In this document: positions 1 to 13,223 of the stretch, in pieces
How the letters are laid out: the number at the start of each line of letters is the position of its first letter
How positions within the stretch are numbered: the stretch's first letter is position 1
DNA from: CALABS01 sp050260775
GTDB taxonomy: Bacteria; Pseudomonadota; Alphaproteobacteria; Rhodospirillales; Magnetospirillaceae
Assembly: GCA_050260775.1 (NCBI GenBank)
Contig: JBLNCP010000008.1
Span: forward strand, 1-64,000
Length of the DNA: 64,000 nt
Direction: 5' to 3'
Made by a program: the position numbers and the translations under genes
The notes under the pieces: model-generated
What the model was told of the DNA's origin: nothing
Seen by the model: only the letters and a program-made list of their open reading frames with translations
Databases searched by the model: none

Positions 1-2
1 GC

Positions 3-302
3 GGCGGCGCCACCAAGGAGCGCGTCACCACCGCCTTCAAGCTGATCCTGTCGGACGCCAACGTCGAAGGCATCCTGGTCAACATCTTCGGCGGCATCAT
101 GCGCTGCGACGTCATCGCCGAGGGCGTCGTCGCCGCCGCGCGCGAAGTGTCGCTGAACGTCCCGCTGGTGGTGCGCCTCGAGGGCACCAACGTCGAGCTG
201 GGCAAGAAGATCATGGCGCAGTCGGGTCTGCCCATCATCGCCGCCGACAATCTGGCCGACGCCGCCGAGAAGGTGGTCAAGGCCGTCAAGGAGGCTGCTT
301 AA
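3..302 (+). CDS. sucC: Succinyl-CoA ligase (ADP-forming) beta subunit, C-terminal part
   Basis: The reading frame is open from the window edge, so only about the last 99 residues are present. The protein is the beta subunit of succinyl-CoA synthetase, which with SucD makes succinate and ATP/GTP from succinyl-CoA in the cytoplasmic TCA cycle. The visible part contains the typical C-terminal glycine-rich turn (NIFGGIMRCD) and the stretch VRLEGTNVELGKKI that ends SucC proteins. It stops 2 nt before the sucD start, so the pair is almost certainly co-transcribed and translationally coupled. The 5' part lies outside the window. Confidence 0.95.
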   Translation, partial: GGATKERVTTAFKLILSDANVEGILVNIFGGIMRCDVIAEGVVAAAREVSLNVPLVVRLEGTNVELGKKIMAQSGLPIIAADNLADAAEKVVKAVKEAA

Positions 303-304
303 CC

Positions 305-1180
305 ATGGCCGTTCTCGTTAATTCCAACACGAAGGTGATCTGCCAGGGCTTCACCGGCGCCCAGGGCACCTTCCATTCCGAGCAGGCCATTGCCTACGGC
401 ACCAAGATGGTCGGCGGCGTCACCCCCGGTAAGGGCGGCACCACCCACCTCGACCTGCCGGTGTTCAACACCGTCGCCGAGGCCAAGGCCAAGACCGGCT
501 GCAACGCCTCCGTGATCTACGTGCCGCCGCCGTTCGCGGCCGACGCGATCCTGGAAGCCATCGACGCCGAGATCGAGCTGGCCGTGTGCATCACCGAGGG
601 CATCCCGGTGGCGGACATGCTGGCGGTCAAGCGCGCCCTGGAGGGTTCCAAGACCCGCCTGGTCGGCCCCAACTGCCCGGGCGTCATCACTCCCGGCGAG
701 TGCAAGATCGGCATCATGCCGGGCCACATCCACCAGCGCGGCAAGATCGGCATCGTGTCGCGGTCGGGCACCCTGACCTACGAGGCGGTGGCGCAGACCA
801 CCGCCACCGGTCTCGGCCAGACCACCTGCATCGGCATCGGCGGTGACCCGATCAACGGCACCAACTTCGTCGACTGCCTGGACATGTTCCTGGGCGATCC
901 CGAGACCGAGGCGATCATCATGATCGGCGAAATCGGCGGCGACGCCGAGGTCAAGGGCGCCGAGTTCCTCAAGCAGTCCAAGGTGAAGAAGCCGGTCGTC
1001 GGCTTCATCGCCGGCCGCACCGCTCCGCCCGGCCGCCGCATGGGCCATGCCGGCGCGGTGATCTCGGGCGGCAACGACACCGCCGACTTCAAGATCGAAG
1101 CCATGCGTTCGGCTGGCATCACCGTCGCCGATTCGCCCGCCTCGCTGGGCTCGACGATGTTGAAGGTGTTGAAGGGCTAG
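305..1180 (+). CDS. sucD: Succinyl-CoA ligase (ADP-forming) alpha subunit
   Basis: This 291-residue protein is the usual length for SucD. It has an N-terminal CoA-binding Rossmann domain (GFTGAQGTFHSEQAI near residue 15) and a C-terminal ligase domain. The phosphohistidine loop GHAGAVISGG is present, with the active histidine at about residue 248. It forms a heterotetramer or dimer with SucC. The start ATG lies 2 nt after the sucC stop. A strong hairpin follows the gene at 1191-1221, which suggests that sucCD ends its own transcript before sucA. Confidence 0.97.
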   Translation: MAVLVNSNTKVICQGFTGAQGTFHSEQAIAYGTKMVGGVTPGKGGTTHLDLPVFNTVAEAKAKTGCNASVIYVPPPFAADAILEAIDAEIELAVCITEGIPVADMLAVKRALEGSKTRLVGPNCPGVITPGECKIGIMPGHIHQRGKIGIVSRSGTLTYEAVAQTTATGLGQTTCIGIGGDPINGTNFVDCLDMFLGDPETEAIIMIGEIGGDAEVKGAEFLKQSKVKKPVVGFIAGRTAPPGRRMGHAGAVISGGNDTADFKIEAMRSAGITVADSPASLGSTMLKVLKG

Positions 1181-1190
1181 AAGGGTCAGC

Positions 1191-1221
1191 GGGCCCGATG
1201 CTTCGCCGGAGCATCGGGCCC
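1191..1221 (+). terminator. Hairpin terminator after sucCD
   Basis: A perfect 11-bp stem (GGGCCCGATGC at 1191-1201, complement at 1211-1221) closes a 9-nt loop. It is followed by a pyrimidine-rich but not poly-T stretch (gtccttctc). It starts 11 nt after the sucD stop codon. Its position suits termination or attenuation between sucD and sucA. Confidence 0.7.
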
Positions 1222-1326
1222 GTCCTTCTCAGGGACTATGGTTTGCGCCGCGGTGGCGGCGCCCCGGCGGCGCAACCACCGCTCCAACGAGAAAGGGACG
1301 TGGGACCAACCCGCGTCTAGCCCCCG

Positions 1327-4293
<2,967 letters not shown>

Positions 4294-4318
4294 GAAGTTC
4301 GAGAGGGAACGCCAGAAA

Positions 4319-5530
4319 ATGACGACTAAGATCACGGTGCCCGCCCTGGGCGAATCCATCAGCGAAGCCACGGTCGCGAAGTGGCTGAAGAACGTCGGCG
4401 ACGCGGTCAAGGCCGACGAGCCGCTGGTCGAGCTGGAGACCGACAAGGTGACCGCCGAGGTGCCGGCTCCGGCCTCGGGCGTGCTGACCGAAATCCTCGT
4501 CGCCGCCGGCGACACCGTCGAGGTCGGCGCGGTGCTGGGCGTCATCGGCGAGGGCACTGGCAAGGCGGCCCCGGTCGTGGAGGCGGTCGCCGCCGCCCCG
4601 GCCCCCAAGGCCGCTCCGGCTGCCGCCGCCGCTCCGGCCGCGGTCGCCGCCGCGGCTCCGGCCATGCCGGCGGCCAAGAAGATCGCCGCCGAGGCCGGCC
4701 TCGACACCGGCGCCCTGGCCGGCTCGGGCAAGGGCGGCCGCGTCACCAAGGGCGACGTGCTCGAAGCCATCGCCGGCGGTGGCAAGCCCGCCGCCCCCGC
4801 CGTGCCGTCGGGCCCGCGCCCGAAGGCCGCGCTGGAGGAGCGGGTGCGCATGACCCGGCTGCGCAAGCGCATCGCCGAGCGCCTGAAGGAGGCCCAGAAC
4901 TCCGCCGCCATGCTGACCACCTTCAACGAGGTGGACATGGGCGCGCTGTTCGCGGTGCGGAACCAGTACAAGGACCAGTTCGAGAAGAAGCACGGCGTCA
5001 AGCTCGGCTTCATGTCCTTCTTCGTGAAGGCCTGCATCTCGGCCCTGAAGGACTGGCCGGCCGTCAACGCCGAGATCGACGGCGAGGATCTGGTCTACAA
5101 GAACTACTACGACATCGGCGTCGCCGTCGGCACCCCCCAGGGCCTGGTGGTCCCGGTGGTGCGCAACGCCGACCAGCTGTCCTTCGCCGAGGTCGAAAAG
5201 ACCATCGGCGGGCTGGGCAAGAAGGCGCGTGACGGCAAGTTGTCGATGGAAGACCTCACCGGCGGCACCTTCACCATTTCCAACGGCGGCGTCTACGGCT
5301 CGCTGATGAGCACCCCCATCCTCAACACGCCCCAGTCGGGCATCCTGGGGATGCACAAGGTGCAGCAGCGCCCGATGGTCATGCCCGACGGCAAGATCGA
5401 GGCGCGGCCGATGATGTACCTGGCGCTGTCCTACGACCACCGCATCATCGACGGCCGCGAGGCGGTGTCGTTCCTGGTGCGCGTCAAGGAGTGCATCGAG
5501 GACCCGCAGCGCATCCTGCTGGACATGTGA
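4319..5530 (+). CDS. odhB: Dihydrolipoyllysine succinyltransferase, E2 of 2-oxoglutarate dehydrogenase
   Basis: This 403-residue E2 subunit transfers the succinyl group from lipoate to CoA and forms the core of the complex. The lipoyl domain spans about residues 2-77 with the lipoylated lysine K43 in ELETDKVTAEVPA. An Ala/Pro linker follows, then the E3/E1-binding domain (about 115-150). The catalytic domain ends with the CoA acyltransferase motif YDHRIIDGREAVSFL. It lies 25 nt after sucA with a GAGAGGGAA ribosome-binding site. An intrinsic terminator follows at 5539-5565. Confidence 0.97.
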   Translation: MTTKITVPALGESISEATVAKWLKNVGDAVKADEPLVELETDKVTAEVPAPASGVLTEILVAAGDTVEVGAVLGVIGEGTGKAAPVVEAVAAAPAPKAAPAAAAAPAAVAAAAPAMPAAKKIAAEAGLDTGALAGSGKGGRVTKGDVLEAIAGGGKPAAPAVPSGPRPKAALEERVRMTRLRKRIAERLKEAQNSAAMLTTFNEVDMGALFAVRNQYKDQFEKKHGVKLGFMSFFVKACISALKDWPAVNAEIDGEDLVYKNYYDIGVAVGTPQGLVVPVVRNADQLSFAEVEKTIGGLGKKARDGKLSMEDLTGGTFTISNGGVYGSLMSTPILNTPQSGILGMHKVQQRPMVMPDGKIEARPMMYLALSYDHRIIDGREAVSFLVRVKECIEDPQRILLDM

Positions 5531-5538
5531 TCCGGACA

Positions 5539-5565
5539 GGGGCCCCGCATGGCGGGGCCCCTTTT
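5539..5565 (+). terminator. Rho-independent terminator after odhB
   Basis: A 10-bp GC-only stem (GGGGCCCCGC at 5539-5548 and its complement at 5552-5561) is followed immediately by a short T run (TTTT within 5562-5565). It lies 8 nt after the odhB stop and separates sucA-odhB from lpdA. The ATG in its loop at 5549 is in frame with lpdA but is not a credible start. Confidence 0.85.
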
Positions 5566-5599
5566 CATTGCCAAGAATAAGCCTCAAGGACATCGGACT

Positions 5600-7006
<1,407 letters not shown>

Positions 7007-7024
7007 TCGGCGTCTTACGAAGGG

Positions 7025-7055
7025 CCCCCCTTCCCGCGCGGGAAGGGGGGTTTTT
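7025..7055 (+). terminator. Rho-independent terminator after lpdA
   Basis: An 11-bp stem (CCCCCCTTCCC at 7025-7035 with GGGAAGGGGGG at 7040-7050) encloses a GCGC loop and is followed by five T residues (7051-7055). It is 18 nt after the lpdA stop and is the strongest intrinsic terminator in the window. Confidence 0.92.
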
Positions 7056-7133
7056 CATGCGCCACCCTGTGATCCCGCCGACCAACGGGAGGAGGGACCT
7101 CGTGCGGCGCCGCCGGCATTGGGCGGGACGCGC

Positions 7134-7154
7134 GGGTGACGGTAACCGTCACCC
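7134..7154. other. 21-bp near-perfect palindrome at the 3' end of the chemoreceptor gene
   Basis: GGGTGACGGT and ACCGTCACCC are 10-bp arms around one central A. The right arm overlaps the stop codon of the minus-strand chemoreceptor gene. No T run follows on either strand. It could be the end of that transcript or part of a dispersed repeat. The stretch just before it (7089-7103) resembles the GAGGGACCTCGT core of the repeats at 21.4 and 58.5 kb. Confidence 0.4.
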
Positions 7155-9473
7155 CGCCCGGTGGACGACCGTGCCCAGTTGGTTCAGCAGGCCCAGCACC
7201 TCGTGGCTGGCGTCGTTCAGCCGGTCCATTTCGGCCAGCGCCTCGTCGACGCGACCGGCGGCGTGCAGTTCGAGCGCCTTGCGGCCGTGGTCGTGGACCC
7301 GCTGGTGCGGCTCGATCAGGCGCCCGTAGGCGGGATGGCTGCGGATGGTTGCGTCGTCGACCGCATCGTACCAGCGGCCGAGGCGGCAGGTGTGATGGGT
7401 GGCCAGCTTGTCGGCGCTGAGATTGCTGCGGTCGAGCAAGCGGTCGATGACGCTGCGCTTGAACCGGACATGGTCGTTCTTGGCCACCTCGACCACCGCG
7501 TTGGGCCCGGCGCCGGCGGCGAAGTCCTCGACGCGCTTGTCGAGCACGGTGCTCGCCTTGTTCATGGCTTCGAGCACCGCGGTGACCTCGTCGTAATTGC
7601 GGTGCGACAGGTCGGCCATGCGGGCGGCGCCCGAGGCGATCTCCTGGCTGGCCGCCTTCTGCTGAGCGAGGATGGTGGCGATTTCCCGCATGTTACCGGT
7701 GACGCCATCGACCCGGCCGGCGATGGCATCGAGGCTGCCGGTGACGCTTTCCACCGCGCCGCGACCGTCCTGCGCCGCCGTCCGGCTCTGCCGCATGGCG
7801 ATGACCGCCGCCGCCATGTCCTCCTTCAAGGCGCCGATGCGGCCGCGGATGTCCTCGGTCGCCCGGGCGGTCTGGTTGGCCAGCCCCTTGACCTCGGCCG
7901 CCACCACCGCGAAGCCCTTGCCGGCCTCACCGGCGCGGGCCGCCTCGATGGTGGCGTTCAAGGCCAGCAGGTTGGTCTGGCTGGCGATCGCCTCGATCTG
8001 GTCGATGATCATGCCGATCTGGCCCGAGGCCTCGGCCAACGCCTCGATCTTGCCGGCGACGTCGGCCACCGAATCCATCAGTGAATCCATCACCGAGCGG
8101 GCGCGGCTGGCCGCATTCACCCCCTCGCGCGCCGCCTGCTCGGCGTCGCCCGCCTCGGCGGCGGCGATGTCGGAATTGCTGGCGATGGTGTTGACCGAGG
8201 CCACCAGCTCCTCGATGGCGGCGGCAATGGCCTGGCTCTCATGCGCGGCCTTGCGCACGTCCCCCATCATCTTGGCCAGCACCACGCCGGCCTCGTTGCT
8301 CTGGATGGCGGCCTCGACCACGCCTTCCAGCTGGGTCTGCATGCCGTCCCGCAGGCGGGCCTGCCCCTGTTCCAGCTCGGCTACCGTCTGGGCCTGGCGC
8401 AGCTCCAGCTCGTCGAGGGCGCGCGCATTGGCCTGCACCGCGGCGACCGCCCGCATCATGCTGCCGATCTCGTCGCGGCGCCCAAGCCCGGGAAGGTCGA
8501 ACGTGAAATCGCGGCGGGCGATGCGGTCCATGGCGCCGGTCACCTGGCGGATCGGGCCGGTGACCCCACGGGCGATCACCGCGCCCAGCAGCGAGGCGAA
8601 CAGCACCGCCCCGCCGGCCAGGGTGAGCAGGGTGGTCCGCACCGCTGCCATCTGCGCGGCATAGTGCCCGCCATCCATCACCATCTCCACGACGCCGAGC
8701 GGGCTGCCGCCGTAATCGGCCACCGCCCTGACCAGGATGGCCCGCCGGCTGCCGCCGCTCTCGACGGCCCGCACCACCGGCGTGCCGGCCAGCGCCGCCC
8801 GCAATTCGTCCTCGGTCGCCCAGGCGCGGTCGAGCGTGCCCGCGAACGCCTTGAAGCCGGAACCCTGGGGCACGTGCAAGGCGACGTCGACGTTGTAGGC
8901 CTGCTTGAACGCGGTGAAGAACGGCTGGCCGAACGACAGTCCGAACTCCACCGAGCCCACATGCCGGCCCTCCTGGAACAGCGGCACGATGCCGCGCACC
9001 CCCAGACCGGCCCGTCCGTATTCGAGGCCGCGCGTCGGCACCTTGGCGGCATTGGTGCGCACCACCGTCTGGCGGATCGAGGAGAGGTCGTCGCCGAATT
9101 TCTCGGGCTGGTGGACCCTGAGGAACGAGATGGCCGGGGGCTGGTGGAACTGGAATTGCTCGACAGCGTAGGTGTCGCGCAGTTGGGCGAAGTCGCCGAC
9201 GAACATGGCGGCGAGCCCGGCGCGGTCGCCGCTGGCGGCCAGGCGGCGCACCTCCGGCAGGCCGGCAACCACGGCCGCCATGCTCTCGGCCTGGCCGGCC
9301 GAGGCCTTGATGGAATCGATCAGCTGGTCGTAGCGGCCGAGCAACTCGCGCTCCTCCGCCTGATGGACCAGCGCATCAAGGTACTTGTCGAGGGCGAAGC
9401 CGATCAACACGGCGGTCGCCATCGACACTGCCACCAATCCGGCCCCGAACCGAACCGCGATCCCCAAGCGCAT
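7149..9473 (-). CDS. Methyl-accepting chemotaxis protein with dCache sensor and C-terminal CZB domain
   Basis: This is a membrane chemoreceptor of 774 residues. I start it at 9473 (MRLGIAVRFGAGL) because GGGGAAG lies 4-10 nt upstream; an in-frame ATG at 9521 would add 16 residues. One membrane segment (about 5-26) is followed by a periplasmic double-Cache region of the dCache_3 type (FLRVHQPEKFGDDLSS). A second membrane segment (about 277-300), a HAMP domain and a signalling domain with NLLALNATIEAARAGEAGKG follow. The last ~80 residues look like a chemoreceptor zinc-binding (CZB) domain with conserved His/Cys (CRLGRWYD). CZB domains in other bacteria bind zinc and sense oxidants such as hypochlorous acid. 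The gene has no chemotaxis neighbours. Confidence 0.9.
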   Translation of the reverse strand: MRLGIAVRFGAGLVAVSMATAVLIGFALDKYLDALVHQAEERELLGRYDQLIDSIKASAGQAESMAAVVAGLPEVRRLAASGDRAGLAAMFVGDFAQLRDTYAVEQFQFHQPPAISFLRVHQPEKFGDDLSSIRQTVVRTNAAKVPTRGLEYGRAGLGVRGIVPLFQEGRHVGSVEFGLSFGQPFFTAFKQAYNVDVALHVPQGSGFKAFAGTLDRAWATEDELRAALAGTPVVRAVESGGSRRAILVRAVADYGGSPLGVVEMVMDGGHYAAQMAAVRTTLLTLAGGAVLFASLLGAVIARGVTGPIRQVTGAMDRIARRDFTFDLPGLGRRDEIGSMMRAVAAVQANARALDELELRQAQTVAELEQGQARLRDGMQTQLEGVVEAAIQSNEAGVVLAKMMGDVRKAAHESQAIAAAIEELVASVNTIASNSDIAAAEAGDAEQAAREGVNAASRARSVMDSLMDSVADVAGKIEALAEASGQIGMIIDQIEAIASQTNLLALNATIEAARAGEAGKGFAVVAAEVKGLANQTARATEDIRGRIGALKEDMAAAVIAMRQSRTAAQDGRGAVESVTGSLDAIAGRVDGVTGNMREIATILAQQKAASQEIASGAARMADLSHRNYDEVTAVLEAMNKASTVLDKRVEDFAAGAGPNAVVEVAKNDHVRFKRSVIDRLLDRSNLSADKLATHHTCRLGRWYDAVDDATIRSHPAYGRLIEPHQRVHDHGRKALELHAAGRVDEALAEMDRLNDASHEVLGLLNQLGTVVHRAG

Positions 9474-9667
9474 GCGTCTTCCCCAAAAAAGGTCATCGTC
9501 CCGGGGGCGTACTATAGCCACACGCGCTGTGGGGGAAATCGGGGGAAGGCCTTAGCACGCCGAGCGGGCTACGACCTCACCGCTTCGGCCATGCCGGGAA
9601 CAACCGGGTGACGGGTTGGGTCCGCGCCGGCCCTCGATCAACGCTGCCGGTTCGGCTAGGGTAGGGG

Positions 9668-10852
9668 ATGATCCGCATCGTCCTTGCCCTGTGCGCCGCC
9701 GAGGTCCTGACCATGGCGGGCATGTTCGCCTTCCCGGCGCTGCTGCCCGAGTTCACCGCATCCTGGGGCCTCAGCGCCACCGAGGCGGGCTGGATCTCGG
9801 GCATCACCTTCGCCGGCTATGCGGTGGCGGTGCCGCTGCTGTCGGCCCTGACCGACCGTGTCGACGCCCGCCGGGTCTTTCTCGCCGGCATCGCGGTGGC
9901 GGGGCTCGCCGCCCTGGGCTTCGGGCTGGCGGCCGAGGGCTTCTGGTCGGCGATGCTGTTTCGCGCCTTGGGCGGGGTGGGGCTGGCCGGCACCTACATG
10001 CCGGGGCTCAAGGCCCTGGTGGACCGCACGTCGGGACCGTCGCAGCCGCACTGGATGAGCTGGTACACCGCCAGCTTCTCGCTGGGGACCAGCGCCTCGT
10101 TCCTGTTCGCCGGCTGGGCCGCCGACGCCTTCGGCTGGCGCGCCGCCTTCGTGCTGTCGGCCGTGGCCTGCCTGGGCGGCATTGCCCTGGTCGTGGCGAT
10201 TGTGCGCCCCGTCACGCCGCCGCCGGCGCCGCGGGCCGCCCTCCTCGACCTGCGCCCGGCCTTCGCGAACCGCCCGGTGATGGGCTATGTGCTGGGCTAC
10301 GCCGCCCACATGTGGGAGCTGTTCGGGCTGCGCAGCTGGATGGTCGCCTACCTGGCCTTCGCCCTGTCGCTGGCTCCCGCCGCCCGGGGACCCTCGCCGA
10401 CCACCGCCGCCATGCTGTCGTCGCTGGTCGCCATGGCCGCCAGCATCGGCGGCGCCTCGCTGGCGATCCGCTTCGGCCGGCGGCGGCTGTGCATCCTCTC
10501 TGCCCTGGCCTCGGCGGCCACCGCCCTCGTGCTGGGATTCGCGGCGCCGCTGCCCTACCTCGCCGTGGTGTTCCTCATGGTGGCCTATAACGGCCTGGTG
10601 CAGCTCGATTCCGCCTCGCTCACCACCGGGGCGGTCCTGGAAGCCGATCCGGGGCGGCGCGGCGCCACCATCGCGGTCCATTCCCTGATCGGCTTCGGCG
10701 CCGCCTTCGTCGGCCCCCTCGCTTTCGGCCGCGTGCTCGATGCCGCCGGCGGTACCGGCTCGGTCATGGGCTGGGGGCTGGCCTTCGCCTCCCTCGGGCT
10801 CGTATCCGCCCTCGGACCGATCGCCCTCAGGCGCCTGGTTCCCGGGCGATAG
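9668..10852 (+). CDS. MFS transporter
   Basis: The protein has 394 residues and about 12 hydrophobic segments in two six-helix halves, the major facilitator superfamily architecture. It sits in the inner membrane and probably exports or imports a small solute. The substrate cannot be read from the sequence. The first loop carries a variant of the MFS motif (LTDRVDARRVF, residues 60-70). A GGGG Shine-Dalgarno precedes ATG 9668. The 3' end overlaps the convergent epimerase gene by 26 bp. Confidence 0.85.
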   Translation: MIRIVLALCAAEVLTMAGMFAFPALLPEFTASWGLSATEAGWISGITFAGYAVAVPLLSALTDRVDARRVFLAGIAVAGLAALGFGLAAEGFWSAMLFRALGGVGLAGTYMPGLKALVDRTSGPSQPHWMSWYTASFSLGTSASFLFAGWAADAFGWRAAFVLSAVACLGGIALVVAIVRPVTPPPAPRAALLDLRPAFANRPVMGYVLGYAAHMWELFGLRSWMVAYLAFALSLAPAARGPSPTTAAMLSSLVAMAASIGGASLAIRFGRRRLCILSALASAATALVLGFAAPLPYLAVVFLMVAYNGLVQLDSASLTTGAVLEADPGRRGATIAVHSLIGFGAAFVGPLAFGRVLDAAGGTGSVMGWGLAFASLGLVSALGPIALRRLVPGR

Positions 10853-11678
10853 CCTGCAGCCCCTCGCGGTAGCTGGGGTATTTCAGGCGCACGCCCAGTT
10901 CCGTCTTCATGCGGTCGTTCCGCACCCGCTTGTTGTCGGCGTAGAAGCTGAGCGCCATCGGCGACAGCGTCGCCTTGGCCTCGTCCCACGCCACCACCGG
11001 GGGGACGGGCCGGCCGAGCAGGGAGCAGGCATAGGCCACCACCTCCTGCGGCGGGGCGGGATCGTCGTCGCAGACGTTGTAGATGGCGCCGGGGCGCGGC
11101 CGGTCGATCGAGGCCAGCACGGTCTGGGCGATGTCCTCGACATGGATGCGGCTGAACACCTGCCCGGGCTTGTCGATGCTTCTCGCGGTGCCGTCGCGCA
11201 CGTTGTCGAGGGCCGAGCGCCCGGGGCCGTAGATCCCCGCCAGGCGGAAGACGTGCACCGGCAGCCCGCTGGCCAGCCACTGCGCCTCCGCCTGGGCGCG
11301 TCGGCGCGAGCGGTCGAGCGTGGGGGCGGGCGGCGTGTCCTCGTCGACCCAGCCGCCGCCGTGGTCCCCGTAGATGCCGGTGGTGGACAGATAGCCGGCC
11401 CAGGCCAGGTCGAGCCCCGCGAGGGCCGGCCCCATCAGGTCGAGCACCGGATCGCCGAGGGTATCGGGCGGCACCGAGGACAGAACGTGGGTGACGCCGT
11501 CCAGCGCCGACGCGGGCAGCGGGTGATCGCGGTCGAACGCATGGACGGTGATCCCGGGCAGGTCGACCGCCTCGCCCGAGCGCGTGGTGCCGGCCACCTG
11601 CCAGCCGCGTTCCGCCAGCCGTCTGGCGATGACCCGGCCGGAGAAACCGAGGCCGAAGAGGAAGAACCGCGGTTGCAT
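10827..11678 (-). CDS. NAD(P)-dependent epimerase/dehydratase, extended SDR type
   Basis: The 283-residue Rossmann protein opens with FLFGLGFSGRVIARRL, a GxGxxG-type dinucleotide site as in atypical extended SDRs (YeeZ-like). The central YLSTTGIYGDHGG holds the usual YxxxK-region equivalent. I chose ATG 11678 because AAGGGAG lies 9-10 nt upstream; ATGs at 11684 and 11699 are also in frame. The substrate is unknown. The 3' end overlaps the MFS gene on the other strand. Confidence 0.8.
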   Translation of the reverse strand: MQPRFFLFGLGFSGRVIARRLAERGWQVAGTTRSGEAVDLPGITVHAFDRDHPLPASALDGVTHVLSSVPPDTLGDPVLDLMGPALAGLDLAWAGYLSTTGIYGDHGGGWVDEDTPPAPTLDRSRRRAQAEAQWLASGLPVHVFRLAGIYGPGRSALDNVRDGTARSIDKPGQVFSRIHVEDIAQTVLASIDRPRPGAIYNVCDDDPAPPQEVVAYACSLLGRPVPPVVAWDEAKATLSPMALSFYADNKRVRNDRMKTELGVRLKYPSYREGLQAIAREPGA

Positions 11679-11750
11679 AATCATCGTCTCCCTTGCCATG
11701 GGCGCCCGTCCGTCACACTAATGGCGCATTGTCGTGCTTCCAAGAGTGCC

Positions 11751-12572
11751 ATGATCCGTCCCCGCCCCGCCGCCGCCATCATCGCCGCCGCCGTCATCGT
11801 AGCCGCCTTCCCCGCCATTGCGCAGAATGCGGCGCCCGGCCCGCGCCCGGCCACCCTCGACGGCCCCCAGGCCTATCGCGCCTGCCTCGGCCTGGCCAAG
11901 AGCAACCCCGAGCAGGGGTGGGAGGAGGCGCTGGCCTGGCAGTCGCTGGGGGGCGGCGAGGCGGCGCGCCATTGCAGCGCGGTGGCGCTGATCGGTCTCA
12001 AGAAGTACGCCGAGGCGGCGAGCCGGCTGGAGACGCTGGCCAACGAGAGCAAGCGCGATGATGCCAGCCGCGCCGAAATCTTCGCCCAGGCGGCGCAGGC
12101 GTGGCTGATGGATGGCAAGGTGGGCCGCGCCGATTCGGCGCAGCGCGCCGCCCTGACCCTGTCGCCGGGCAACCCCGACATCCTGCTGGACCATGCGGTG
12201 CTGATGGCCCAGATCGGCCATTACGCCGAGGTGGTAAACATCCTGTCCGACGTGCTGCGCCGCCAGCCCAACCGCGTCGAGGCGCTGACGCTCAGGGCCA
12301 GCGCGTTGCGCTATGTCGAGAACCTCACCGGGGCCGAAGACGACATCCGCCAGGCCATCGAGCTTGACCCCGAATTCCCCGATGCCCTGCTGGAGCGCGG
12401 CATGCTGCGGCGGCTGAAGGGCGATGACGCCGGCGCGCGCGAGGACTGGCTGAAGGCCATCGCCCTGCAGCCGGACGGGCCGACCGCCGACACCGCCCGC
12501 CGCAACATTGAGAAGATGGATGTGAAGGTGAACGATGCAGAGCCGCCCCGCCCACGAAATCAACGCCGGTAG
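11751..12572 (+). CDS. Exported tetratricopeptide-repeat protein
   Basis: The predicted 273-residue protein begins with a signal peptide (MIRPRPAAAIIAAAVIVAAF, then PAIAQ as a likely cleavage site). TPR-like helical pairs run over about residues 60-250, for example LRRQPNRVEALTLRASALRY and DALLERGMLRRLKGDDAGA. It is probably periplasmic and scaffolds other proteins. The frame is open far upstream, but the signal peptide supports the start at 11751; ATG 11721 is an alternative. The C-terminal codons overlap the next gene by 38 nt. Confidence 0.8.
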   Translation: MIRPRPAAAIIAAAVIVAAFPAIAQNAAPGPRPATLDGPQAYRACLGLAKSNPEQGWEEALAWQSLGGGEAARHCSAVALIGLKKYAEAASRLETLANESKRDDASRAEIFAQAAQAWLMDGKVGRADSAQRAALTLSPGNPDILLDHAVLMAQIGHYAEVVNILSDVLRRQPNRVEALTLRASALRYVENLTGAEDDIRQAIELDPEFPDALLERGMLRRLKGDDAGAREDWLKAIALQPDGPTADTARRNIEKMDVKVNDAEPPRPRNQRR

Positions 12573-12951
12573 CTTCGTCTATTTCGAGGTGGCCGGCCGC
12601 CGCACCCTGTGCCTCAAGGTCGAGCGCGAGGGCAAGGACCACACCAACCATTTCCTGGTGCCGCTCGACCCGCTCGATGATCGCCGGACGCTGGCCCTGC
12701 ACTACATCGACCCCGAGGTCGACCTGGTCCCGGTCGACGGCGTCACCCTCGACGTCGCCGAAGGAGCCGCCAAGGTGGCGCCGGAGGTCGGGGACATGTT
12801 CCTCAACCACGTGGGTGCCATGCTCAAGGTGCTGGACGGCTATCAGTCGCAGCGGCTCTACAGCTACGTCGACGTAACCCGTGGAACCGTCAAGCCGCGC
12901 ATGGAGCACCACATCCAACACCTGCTGCACTGGGCGGTGACCCGGATCTGA
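12535..12951 (+). CDS. Conserved hypothetical protein
   Basis: The 138-residue protein has no signal peptide or membrane segment and a mixed alpha/beta composition. It carries acidic and hydrophobic blocks (FLVPLDPLDDRRTLALHYID, then VDLVPVDGVTLDV). I do not recognise the family. An AAGGTGAACG sequence precedes the ATG, inside the end of the TPR gene, so translation of the two is probably coupled. Confidence 0.7.
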   Translation: MQSRPAHEINAGSFVYFEVAGRRTLCLKVEREGKDHTNHFLVPLDPLDDRRTLALHYIDPEVDLVPVDGVTLDVAEGAAKVAPEVGDMFLNHVGAMLKVLDGYQSQRLYSYVDVTRGTVKPRMEHHIQHLLHWAVTRI

Positions 12952-13091
12952 GTCACAATTGCCCGGTTTTGTGCCAATCACGTTAAATAACCGGTGCTTC
13001 ACCGAAAGTTGTCGACAGGCCGAATCCGCGTTTGTTACCGTGCCGTATTGGCGATTTTCGCGGACGGTGATCCAGTGCACCTCGGTCGAGC

Positions 13092-13184
13092 GCCCGTTTC
13101 TTCCACCCATCCGCCCGCACCTGCGGGACCCGGGCGTTCGTTTCGCCATCTTTTGTCCAAGGCCTTCCCGTCGGGAAGGCCTTT
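13092..13184 (+). promoter_or_regulatory. Structured leader upstream of phoH
   Basis: Two hairpins lie in the phoH leader. CCCGCA/TGCGGG (about 13112-13125) is nested inside CGCCCG/CGGGCG arms. AAGGCCTTCCC (13159-13169) pairs with GGGAAGGCCTT across a 3-nt loop and is followed by TTTGTCGTTT, so it resembles an attenuator terminator. The second hairpin ends about 40 nt before the phoH start. Whether it ends an upstream transcript or regulates phoH cannot be decided here. Confidence 0.45.
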
Positions 13185-13223
13185 GTCGTTTCCGCGTCCC
13201 CCATCACAGCGAGGGAGATGAGC

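Noticed and set aside
5549..5599. ATG 5549 as the lpdA start
   Set aside because: It is in the loop of a terminator hairpin and would add a peptide not found in E3 proteins.
7149..9473. Idea that the Cache/CZB chemoreceptor is the partner of the ODP-like protein
   Set aside because: It lies 48 kb away, has its own sensor and zinc domain, and the ODP-like gene has an adjacent receptor-like gene instead.
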